From Mycolicibacterium chitae (GTDB lineage: Bacteria; Actinomycetota; Actinomycetes; Mycobacteriales; Mycobacteriaceae): 64,000 bases of DNA. Positions 54,278 through 61,139 of this stretch are shown here, in pieces. The stretch is taken from the NCBI RefSeq assembly GCF_900637205.1, contig NZ_LR134355.1:1240001-1304000 (forward strand), given 5' to 3'. The position numbers were made by a program, and so were the translations under genes. Under the pieces are notes generated by a model that did no database searches, was not told where the DNA came from, and saw only the letters and a program-made list of their open reading frames with translations. Numbering within the stretch: the first letter of the stretch is position 1; each line of letters opens with the position of its first letter.

Positions 54278-55203
54278 ACCGGCGCATGGCGGTGGCGGTG
54301 CTCGGCGGCGACGAACGCGAACATCACATTGCCAACGCGCTCGGTGAGACGTCCTTCGACGTGCGTACGTTCGGCGGCGCCGTGCTCGATCCCCACGTCA
54401 GCTATGGCCGATCCCGCACCGCACGCGAAGCCGTCGCCGGTGCCGAATGGGTCCTGTGCCCGTACCCCGGACTCGCGGTGAACGACGAAATCTATGCCCC
54501 CGCAGGTGATGTCCCGATCCGACTGGACCGCGAACTGCTCGGCGCGTCCGCCGCGCAGCAGGGCGGGTTGGTGTTGGGGCGGGCCAGCGAGGCCGTGCGA
54601 GCGCTGTGCAGCGATCTTGGCATCGCTCTGCACGAGACCAAGGCCGACTCGGGGCTGGTCGTCAAGACCGCAACGGCGGTGTCGGAGGCCCTGATTGGCG
54701 TACTGGTGGAGAGCACCTACAGGCTGCTGCGTGAACACCTGTTCGTCGTCCTCGGCTTCGGCTCGACGGGACTCGCGATCACCCAGTTGCTGCTGGCGAT
54801 GCGCTGCGAGGTGGTGGTCGCGGTCCGGTCCCGGCGGGACCGGGAACGCGCCCGGCAGTTGGGTGCTCGTCCGGTTCCCTACGCGGAGCGGATCGCGGTG
54901 ATGGAGACCGCCGACATCGTCATCAACACGGTGCCCTCCGATGACGCGGTGCCGTGGTCGGCGGCGAGCAGTCGCATCACTGCCCGGATCTTCGACATCG
55001 CTTCGCCGCCAGGCGGCATGGATCACCAGGCGCTCATTGGCGCCGGCCTCGACGTGAACTGGGTGCGTGGCCTCGGCGGCCTCCGTTCCCCGGTCTCCAT
55101 GGCCGAGGCGCAGTTGGAGTTCTTCCAGGAACTGCTCACCCGCCAGACCGAGCGCACCCCAACGGCGCTGGAACACCCAACCTGCCCGACGTCGGTCTCG
55201 TGA
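54274..55203 (+). CDS. Dipicolinate-synthase-subunit-A-like dehydrogenase
   Basis: A 309-residue NAD(P)-binding protein that matches the SpoVFA/DpaA pattern: an N-terminal AVAVLGGDEREHHIA, a second Rossmann motif VVLGFGSTGLAITQ (about 160-173), then IVINTVPSDDAVP and RIFDIASPPGGMDH. DpaA oxidises the DapA product in spore formers; this genus makes no spores and has no DpaB partner here. Coupled to the DapA-like gene (ATGA) and next to ring-cleavage genes, it may oxidise the ring-cleavage semialdehyde or a cyclic imine. Reassignment to a different dehydrogenase is quite possible. Confidence 0.7.
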   Translation: MNRRMAVAVLGGDEREHHIANALGETSFDVRTFGGAVLDPHVSYGRSRTAREAVAGAEWVLCPYPGLAVNDEIYAPAGDVPIRLDRELLGASAAQQGGLVLGRASEAVRALCSDLGIALHETKADSGLVVKTATAVSEALIGVLVESTYRLLREHLFVVLGFGSTGLAITQLLLAMRCEVVVAVRSRRDRERARQLGARPVPYAERIAVMETADIVINTVPSDDAVPWSAASSRITARIFDIASPPGGMDHQALIGAGLDVNWVRGLGGLRSPVSMAEAQLEFFQELLTRQTERTPTALEHPTCPTSVS

Positions 55204-55228
55204 CCGTCGTTTTTGAGAGGAGAAGCAG

Positions 55229-56032
55229 ATGACCATTACTGACGAGCCCGGGGTCGAAATCGCTTTCGTGAGTTCGCATGCCCCGCAGATCTTCCTCGAG
55301 CGCCAGGATTCGCCCGAGGTCCTGGCCGAGACGCAGGCCGGCATGCGCCGGATGGGGCAGCGGATCCAGGAATCGAACCTCGATGCCCTGGTGGTGGTCG
55401 CGCTCGATCACATCCACAACCACTTCTTCAACCTGGTCCCGACGATGACCGTTTTCACCGGGTCGCCGTTCATCGCCGCCCTCAACCAAGAGACCGTGGA
55501 GCTACCCGCCCGTCCCGATCTGGCCAATGGCCTGTTGGACCATCTGCTGACCAACGACTTCGACCCGGCCTGGAGTCAGAAGCAGGTGCTCGACCACTCG
55601 TTCATGGTGCCGCTGCATTTCGCCATTCAGGGCGGGCTGCACGTCCCGGTGATCCCGATCATCCTGAACACCTATGTGCCGCCGCAGCCGGAGATCTCGC
55701 GCTGCTTCAAGCTCGGTCGCGAGATTGCCCGCTGGGCCGACAACGCCGGCCTGCGTATCGGCACCCTGGGCACCGGCGGCATGTCCCACTACCCGGGCAC
55801 CCCCCGCTACCACGATCCCGACCTGACCGCCGACCAGGAGGTGCTCGGTTGGCTGAAGGCCGGCGAGGTCAGCAAGCTGGCGGAAATGAGCGCCAAGGAG
55901 TTGGACGTGCGGGGCATGACCGAACTGCGCAACTGGGCGGTGGCCATCGGCGCACGCGGCACCGCACCGACCGCCAAGCACATCACCTACGTGCCCAACG
56001 ACCACTGCGGATACGCCGTCATCGAATTCTAA
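55229..56032 (+). CDS. Class III extradiol ring-cleavage dioxygenase, catalytic subunit (LigB-like)
   Basis: A 267-residue LigB-type dioxygenase. Probable Fe(II) ligands lie in FVSSHAPQIF and VVALDHIHNHFFN; VLDHSFMVPLHFAIQ and the TGGMSHYPGTPRYHD stretch fit the active-site region of protocatechuate 4,5-dioxygenase-like enzymes. It would open a catechol-like or aminophenol-like ring with O2. A good GAGAGGAGAA ribosome-binding site precedes ATG 55229. It is paired with the LigA-like gene 27 bp downstream. Confidence 0.85.
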   Translation: MTITDEPGVEIAFVSSHAPQIFLERQDSPEVLAETQAGMRRMGQRIQESNLDALVVVALDHIHNHFFNLVPTMTVFTGSPFIAALNQETVELPARPDLANGLLDHLLTNDFDPAWSQKQVLDHSFMVPLHFAIQGGLHVPVIPIILNTYVPPQPEISRCFKLGREIARWADNAGLRIGTLGTGGMSHYPGTPRYHDPDLTADQEVLGWLKAGEVSKLAEMSAKELDVRGMTELRNWAVAIGARGTAPTAKHITYVPNDHCGYAVIEF

Positions 56033-56059
56033 TTCTGTTGCTGTAGAGAGGAATACACC

Positions 56060-56344
56060 ATGTCTAGCGGACTCTACTATCCTCGGCCGCGGCACGAGGA
56101 CTACGAACTGGCCCGCCTCATCCATGACATCCAGGAAAGTGACGAGCTCTTCTCGGAGTTCATGGCTGCCCCGGAGGAGTTCGTCGGGCGCTATGACCTC
56201 GACGACGAGGCCCAGAAGCTGATGATCACCTTCGACTACGACGGCCTGGTCGAACGGGGGATCCACCCGATGCTCTCCGTGCAGTTCATGCGCAACGTGC
56301 AGTGGAACCTCAAAATGACCGTCGCCAAGAAAGAATCGGTGTGA
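56060..56344 (+). CDS. LigA-like small subunit of the extradiol dioxygenase
   Basis: A 94-residue all-helical protein of the LigA (protocatechuate 4,5-dioxygenase alpha-chain) type: YELARLIHDIQESDELFSEF and DPEEFVGRYDLDD-like text (APEEFVGRYDLDDEAQKLMI). In LigAB the small chain closes the active site of LigB. Immediate adjacency to the LigB-like gene supports an alpha2beta2 complex. The stop overlaps the deacylase GTG (GTGA). Confidence 0.82.
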   Translation: MSSGLYYPRPRHEDYELARLIHDIQESDELFSEFMAAPEEFVGRYDLDDEAQKLMITFDYDGLVERGIHPMLSVQFMRNVQWNLKMTVAKKESV

Positions 56345-57963
56345 CAGGGGCTTCCGGCCATGTCCTGACCGGTGGCGTGGTGATCGACGGCACCGGTGCC
56401 GAGCCGGTGCCCGCCGACGTGCGGCTGTGCGACGGCATCGTCGCCGAGATCGCGCCACCGGGTTCGCTCGCCGCCCGCAGCGGTGAGCAGATCGTCGACG
56501 CGACCGACCGGGCCATCGTGCCCGGCTTCGTCGACATCCACACGCACGCGGACTTCTCCCTGCCGACCCATCCGTCGGCGGCCTCGATGGTCCGCCAGGG
56601 TGTCACGACCTTGGTGGTCGGGAACTGCGGGTTCTCGCCGTTCCCGGTCGGGCCCGGCGAACACGCCGAGCAACTGCGGCAAGCGACGGCCATCTTCGGT
56701 CGCGGCCTGGACTGGAGATGGCGGGACCTCCCCGGTTACGCCGCGCACCTGGCCGAGGTGGGCACCGCGGTCAACGTCGCCGCGCTGGTCGGCCACGGCG
56801 CGGTCCGCATCGCCGTGCTGGGTTATGAGCGCCGCGATGCCACCGACAGCGAACTCTCGGCGATGCGACACCTGGTCGAAGGCGCCATGGCGGCCGGCGC
56901 GTTCGGCATTTCGTCGGGGTTGATCTATCCACCGGGCAGCTTCGCCGGCCGCGACGAACTGGTGCAATTGTGCCGGGTCGTCGCCGATCACGGCGGCATC
57001 TACAGCACGCACATGCGCAACGAGGGGGAACAACTGCTCGTCGCGCTCGACGAAGCCATGGCCATCGCGCGGGGATCCGGGGTGCGACTGCAGCTCAGCC
57101 ACCACAAGGTGCTCGGCCGTCGGAACTGGGGACTCACCGAGGAGTCGTTGCAGCGGGTGGACGCCGCGATAGCCGAGGGCGTCGACATCGCGCTCGACCA
57201 GTATCCGTACCCCGCCTCGTCCACCACCATGCTGGCGCTCGTGCCGGGCTGGGCGGCAGAAGGCGGGGCGTCCGCGCTCGCCGAGCGGCTGCGGGATCCG
57301 CAGAACCGCAACGTCATTCGGACCGAGATCCTGGATGGCCCCACGGACGGGCGCCCGAAGCGTGACTTCGAGCCCGATACGGTGATGATCTCCTCGGTGG
57401 GCCTGGACGAGCACTCGTCGTTCGTCGGTCGGCGTCTCGACGAGATTGCCCGCGAGGCCGGCCGCGAGCCGGTCGACGTCATGCTCGACCTGCTGGGCCG
57501 CGACGGCGCGGTCGAGGTGGTCATCTTTGCCATCGGCGACGAGGACATCGAGCGGGTGATGCGTCACCCGCGGGTGGCGATCGCCAGCGACGGGTGGACC
57601 TTGCATCCCGACGAGGGCGGCACTCCGCATCCGCGCAGTTACGGCACCTTCGCCCGCGTGCTGCAGCGCTATGTGCGGGAGAAGAACCTGCTGTCGCTGC
57701 CGGAAGCCGTGCGCCGGATGACGTCGCTGCCCGCCGACCGGCTCGGGTTGGCCGACCGAGGCCGCATCGCCGCCGGCGCGGTGGCCGACGTGGTGGTGCT
57801 CGATCCGGCGCGGGTGACCGAGCGGGCGACCTTCGTCGACCCGCACCAGTACGCCGCCGGCGTCGACGACGTCTTCGTGGCCGGGGTTCCGGTGGTGCGC
57901 GGCGGCGTGGAGACCGGCGCGCGGCCCGGGGCCGTGTTGCGGCACCGCCGCCGGCCGGCATAG
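56341..57963 (+). CDS. N-acyl-D-amino-acid-deacylase-like amidohydrolase
   Basis: A 540-residue amidohydrolase of the D-aminoacylase type. Metal ligands match the family: His67/His69 in DIHTHADF, Cys96 in VVGNCGFSP, His in STHMRNE and LSHHK, and Asp in IASDGW. Members hydrolyse N-acyl or N-carbamoyl groups of D-amino acids and related amides. In this locus it could deacylate the imported compound or open a lactam or lactone intermediate. Translationally coupled to LigA. The Cys ligand distinguishes it from dihydroorotase. Confidence 0.85.
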   Translation: MTGASGHVLTGGVVIDGTGAEPVPADVRLCDGIVAEIAPPGSLAARSGEQIVDATDRAIVPGFVDIHTHADFSLPTHPSAASMVRQGVTTLVVGNCGFSPFPVGPGEHAEQLRQATAIFGRGLDWRWRDLPGYAAHLAEVGTAVNVAALVGHGAVRIAVLGYERRDATDSELSAMRHLVEGAMAAGAFGISSGLIYPPGSFAGRDELVQLCRVVADHGGIYSTHMRNEGEQLLVALDEAMAIARGSGVRLQLSHHKVLGRRNWGLTEESLQRVDAAIAEGVDIALDQYPYPASSTTMLALVPGWAAEGGASALAERLRDPQNRNVIRTEILDGPTDGRPKRDFEPDTVMISSVGLDEHSSFVGRRLDEIAREAGREPVDVMLDLLGRDGAVEVVIFAIGDEDIERVMRHPRVAIASDGWTLHPDEGGTPHPRSYGTFARVLQRYVREKNLLSLPEAVRRMTSLPADRLGLADRGRIAAGAVADVVVLDPARVTERATFVDPHQYAAGVDDVFVAGVPVVRGGVETGARPGAVLRHRRRPA

Positions 57964-57984
57964 CGATCGAAGGGACAGACGCGC

Positions 57985-58764
57985 ATGGATCTCGGTCTGA
58001 CGGGACGCACCGCGGTGGTGCTGGGTACGGGCGGCGGAATCGGCCGCGGGATCGCCGAGGCGCTCGCCGCCGAGGGCGCCCTGGTGGCGAGTGCGGACCG
58101 AAACCTGCAGGCCGCCAAGGAGACCGCCGCCGCACTCGGCGGCACTGCGGCGCCGTTCGTCGTCGAGTTGGGCGACCGCGAGTCCGAGCGCACCCTGATC
58201 GACGAGGTGCAACGGGACCTGGGGCCGGTGGACATCCTGGTCAACAACACCGGTGGCCCGCCGAGCACCACGGCCACCGAGGTGCCCGTCGACACCTGGC
58301 GCGACTACTTCGAGTCCATGGTCGCCTCGGTGATCCACCTCTCCGATCTGGTGCTGCCCGGGATGCGCCGACGCGGCTGGGGTCGGCTCATCACCAGCAC
58401 GTCGTCCGGAGTGGTGGTGCCCATCCCGTTGCTCGGCATCTCGAACACCCTGCGTTCCGCCCTGCTGGGCTGGTCGAAGACCGTGGCGAGGGAGGTCGGC
58501 CCCGACGGCGTCACCTCGAACGTGGTCATCCCGGGACGCATCGCCAGCCAGAGCGCGATCGACCGGGACGTGTTGCGGGCGCAACAGCAGGATCGGACCG
58601 TCGAGGAAGTGCAGAAGGACTACCTCGTCCGCATCCCGGCGCGGCGGTACGGCACGCCGCGGGAGTACGGCGACGCCGTGGCCTTCCTGGCCAGCGCGCG
58701 GGCCGGCTACATCAACGGCACGATGCTGCGTGTCGACGGCGGCATGATCGAGAGCGTGTTCTGA
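57985..58764 (+). CDS. Atypical SDR oxidoreductase, paralogue of 51428-52213
   Basis: A 259-residue SDR-fold protein with GTGGGIGRG and NNTGGPPST. Like its paralogue it has SNTLR in place of YxxxK (SSGVVVPIPLLGISNTLR). The two share long identical runs (SNTLRSAL, GWSKT, TSTSSGV), so they probably act on similar or successive compounds or form a heteromer. It is last in the dapA-type operon, 21 bp after the deacylase. Confidence 0.8.
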   Translation: MDLGLTGRTAVVLGTGGGIGRGIAEALAAEGALVASADRNLQAAKETAAALGGTAAPFVVELGDRESERTLIDEVQRDLGPVDILVNNTGGPPSTTATEVPVDTWRDYFESMVASVIHLSDLVLPGMRRRGWGRLITSTSSGVVVPIPLLGISNTLRSALLGWSKTVAREVGPDGVTSNVVIPGRIASQSAIDRDVLRAQQQDRTVEEVQKDYLVRIPARRYGTPREYGDAVAFLASARAGYINGTMLRVDGGMIESVF

Positions 58765-58878
58765 TCCGAGGTGGCTAACGCTGCTCGCCGGTGGGACGAT
58801 ATCCCTAGTGGAAAAACGCTGAGGCGTCGCCGGCTGGTGGTTCGCGAGCCGCGGCGATTCAGCGGTGAGGAGTTCACC

Positions 58879-59106
58879 ATGCAGTTGAAGAGTATTGCCG
58901 CCGGCGCGGCCCTGGCCGGTGCGCTGGGGTTTGCCGCGATCGGCCTGGCCGGTCAGGCCGGTGCCGACCCGGACTGGCCGTGGCACGATCCGATCCCGCC
59001 GCCGGGACACGTGGGCAAGATCGTCGGGGTTCCGCCCGGCCACATCGGCCAGGCGGTCGGTGTCCCGCCGGGGCACTGGGACAAACCGTGGAAGTGGTTC
59101 CACTAA
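58879..59106 (+). CDS. Small secreted protein with PPGH repeats
   Basis: A 75-residue exported protein. A Sec signal peptide (about 1-30, QLKSIAAGAALAGALGF..., cleavage after GAD/AGA) leads to a 45-residue mature part with three PPGH units: PPGHVGKIVGV, PPGHIGQAVGV, PPGHWDKPWKW. No known domain. The mature peptide is rich in Pro, Gly, His and Trp and could bind metal or the cell wall. GTGAGGAG precedes ATG 58879. A hairpin follows the stop. Confidence 0.7.
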   Translation: MQLKSIAAGAALAGALGFAAIGLAGQAGADPDWPWHDPIPPPGHVGKIVGVPPGHIGQAVGVPPGHWDKPWKWFH

Positions 59107-59125
59107 CTGAAGTAGGTCTTTCCGA

Positions 59126-59161
59126 CGATGGCCGTCCTGCGAGACCGCAGGGCGGCCATCG
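59126..59161 (+). terminator. 16-bp stem hairpin after the secreted-protein gene
   Basis: Arms CGATGGCCGTCCTGCG and CGCAGGGCGGCCATCG (59126-59141 and 59146-59161) pair fully in RNA with one G-U wobble, around an AGAC tetraloop. Located 20 bases after the stop; strong hairpin without a U tract. Confidence 0.65.
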
Positions 59162-59311
59162 CCGTGCTTGGGCTGTCGTGTCGTGGTGTCGGCCGTGCTG
59201 GCCGGTCGCGTCGCGCCTGCGCCGGAGCCGGAGGCCGTGGAGGTACCCGTCGAGGAGAGCGTGGGGGAGCCGCAGCTGGTGTGAGCCGGCGCGGGGCCGG
59301 CGGTTGCGTGC

Positions 59312-59701
59312 TCAGCCGCCGGATCCGTACGGCCGGGTGATGATCTCCAGATGGTGCCCCGACGGATCCGGGAAGTACACGCCGCGACCGCCGTCGTGGT
59401 GGTTGATCTCGCCGGGATGTTGGCCGTGCGGATCGGCCCAATGTTGCAGTCCCCGTTGCTGAATGCGGCCGTAGATCTCGTCGAACTCGGCTTCGGACAC
59501 CAGGAATGCGTAGTGCTGCGGAGCGATGTCCGCACCCTCCGGGGCCTGGGCGTAGTCGAGGCTGGCGCCGTGGTCGATGGTCACGGCCAGGAACGGCCCG
59601 AACTCCTTGGCGGCGGGCAGGCCGAACATCTCGGTGAAGAACGTCGCGGACTCGGTGCGGTCCCGCGCCGCGACGATGGTGTGGTTGAACTCGATGGCCA
59701 T
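59312..59701 (-). CDS. VOC-superfamily (glyoxalase-like) protein
   Basis: A 129-residue glyoxalase/bleomycin-resistance-fold protein. N-terminal FNHTIVAARDRTESATFFTE and C-terminal GRGVYFPDPSGHHLEIITRP give the usual metal ligands (His near 7 and Glu near 121). Substrate unknown; members include dioxygenases, isomerases and thiol transferases. It lies between the catabolic cluster and the Vsr gene, on the minus strand. Confidence 0.82.
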   Translation of the reverse strand: MAIEFNHTIVAARDRTESATFFTEMFGLPAAKEFGPFLAVTIDHGASLDYAQAPEGADIAPQHYAFLVSEAEFDEIYGRIQQRGLQHWADPHGQHPGEINHHDGGRGVYFPDPSGHHLEIITRPYGSGG

Positions 59702-59748
59702 ACCAATCCAGTGAACCACCGCCCGCGGGGAGGCACAACGTGGCTGAG

Positions 59749-60195
59749 TCAGACGCCGCTCTGACGAAGAGCCATCAGCTGATCGGCGACGGCCTGCGCC
59801 GCCGTCGCCATGTCCTCGTGCTCGAAGAATCTGAGGACCGTCCACCCGGCGTCGCGCAGCTGCCGGTCGGTGTCGGCGTCGCGGTCGCGATTGGCCGCGA
59901 GTTTCGCGACCCACCATTCGCGGTTCCGGCGGGGCGTGGTGCCGTGTTGCGGGCAGGAATGCCAGAAGCAGCCGTCGACGAACACCGCGACGCGTTCGGT
60001 GGGGAACACGATGTCGGCCCGGCGCCGCCTGCCGATGACGGCACGGTCGACGAAGAAGCGCATGCCGCGGCGGTGCAGCGCCGAGCGCAGGGCGAGTTCG
60101 GGGCCGGTGTCACGGCGTTTCGTCGTCGCCATCCTCGTGCGAATCTCTTCGCTCGAGGCCGCTGGGGTGGGCCGCTTCGGCTGGGACGCAGACAT
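59749..60195 (-). CDS. vsr: Very-short-patch-repair endonuclease Vsr
   Basis: A 148-residue Vsr-type nuclease. RRADIVFPTERVAVFVDGCF carries the metal-binding Asp61, and CFWHSCPQH with NREWWVAKLAANRDRD and LRDAGWTVLRFFEHED complete the family pattern. Vsr nicks T:G mismatches produced by deamination of 5-methylcytosine in a methylase target site. The last gene of a three-gene unit (methyltransferase, nuclease candidate, vsr) on the minus strand, as in many type II restriction-modification systems. Confidence 0.9.
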   Translation of the reverse strand: MSASQPKRPTPAASSEEIRTRMATTKRRDTGPELALRSALHRRGMRFFVDRAVIGRRRRADIVFPTERVAVFVDGCFWHSCPQHGTTPRRNREWWVAKLAANRDRDADTDRQLRDAGWTVLRFFEHEDMATAAQAVADQLMALRQSGV

Positions 60196-60249
60196 GGCCC
60201 TCCCAGGGTATCGGGAAAATGCCGTCCGGCCCGAGAAGCTGTGCGGGAC

Positions 60250-61098
60250 TTAGATGTTTGCGAACGTCGCGTCGTACTCGTTGGCCATCCGGACGATCAT
60301 GCTGTCGTAGTGGAACGAGTCGCCGTGCTGAGGTGCGGGTGGGTCGTTGACGATCGTCACCGGTCCACCGTCGTTCTTGAAGTCCAGGACCGAAAGCCCG
60401 ATGCCGTCGAATCCGACCTCCGAGGATTTCGAGCGGCGCGGGATCTCCTTTACCTTGTCGATGACCCGCAACGTGTCCTCGGGCTGGCGGTGCTTCGACC
60501 AGATCACCGGGTTGTCGGCCAGCGCGCGATTGTTGGTGACCGAGGAGACGAACGACTCGCTGTTGTTGATCTGGACGTAGCCGATCGCCAAGGCCGCGCT
60601 CGACGCCCCGTGCACGCAGAGGTGCGAGGAGTTCAATTCGTCGTACAGCCGCGGCAGGCTCTTGATGTGCGCCGTCATCGTGGCCTTGGCCTCGAGCGCG
60701 ATCAGCACGGCTCCTACCGCCGCGACCTGCAGATCGGGCAACTCGTCGAGCTGACGCGTTTCGGTGTCCGTGAGCCCGATTCCGTACTCCGTCGCGAGGC
60801 TCTTGAAGGTGCGACGGGAGGTTTCGGGCGCCGACGCTGGTCGGGCGATCACCAGGTCGAGTTTCTTGCGGCGACCGGTGGCGAAGTCGGTCATCGAGTG
60901 GTTGACGCCCAGGACCACCTTGCCGGCCGCGGCGTGGGCGCGTAATTGTGTTGACGCCGTCAGCAAGTCGAAGGCCACGCCCCAACAGCCCACCTTCGAA
61001 TGCCGGTCGGACCGCGAGTTGTACTGCCATTGGTTGCCGTACTTGTCGGGTTTTCCCGGCACCTGGAGGAACCGGGCGAGGATGTAGGGGCCGTGCAC
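60250..61098 (-). CDS. Candidate type II restriction endonuclease
   Basis: A 282-residue protein with no family I recognise. It shows a credible PD-(D/E)XK core: KKLDLVI (Asp81) and, after 54 residues, VLIALEAKA (Glu136-x-Lys138), on predicted beta-strands. Its position directly between a cytosine methyltransferase (41-bp gap) and Vsr is the usual place of the cognate restriction enzyme. The GTG at 61098 starts the frame. Cleavage specificity cannot be read from the sequence. Confidence 0.6.
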   Translation of the reverse strand: MHGPYILARFLQVPGKPDKYGNQWQYNSRSDRHSKVGCWGVAFDLLTASTQLRAHAAAGKVVLGVNHSMTDFATGRRKKLDLVIARPASAPETSRRTFKSLATEYGIGLTDTETRQLDELPDLQVAAVGAVLIALEAKATMTAHIKSLPRLYDELNSSHLCVHGASSAALAIGYVQINNSESFVSSVTNNRALADNPVIWSKHRQPEDTLRVIDKVKEIPRRSKSSEVGFDGIGLSVLDFKNDGGPVTIVNDPPAPQHGDSFHYDSMIVRMANEYDATFANI

Positions 61099-61139
61099 TC
61101 TGCGAACCTATCGCGAACGTCGAGTTTGGCCCGGGATCG

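Noticed and set aside
53384..55203. Dipicolinate biosynthesis for sporulation
   Set aside because: The genus does not sporulate, DpaB is missing, and the operon carries ring-cleavage and uptake genes.
56236..59535. 1099-codon open frame on the minus strand across ligA, deacylase and SDR
   Set aside because: Antisense shadow of three genes with clear motifs; composition is Arg/His/Gly-rich junk.
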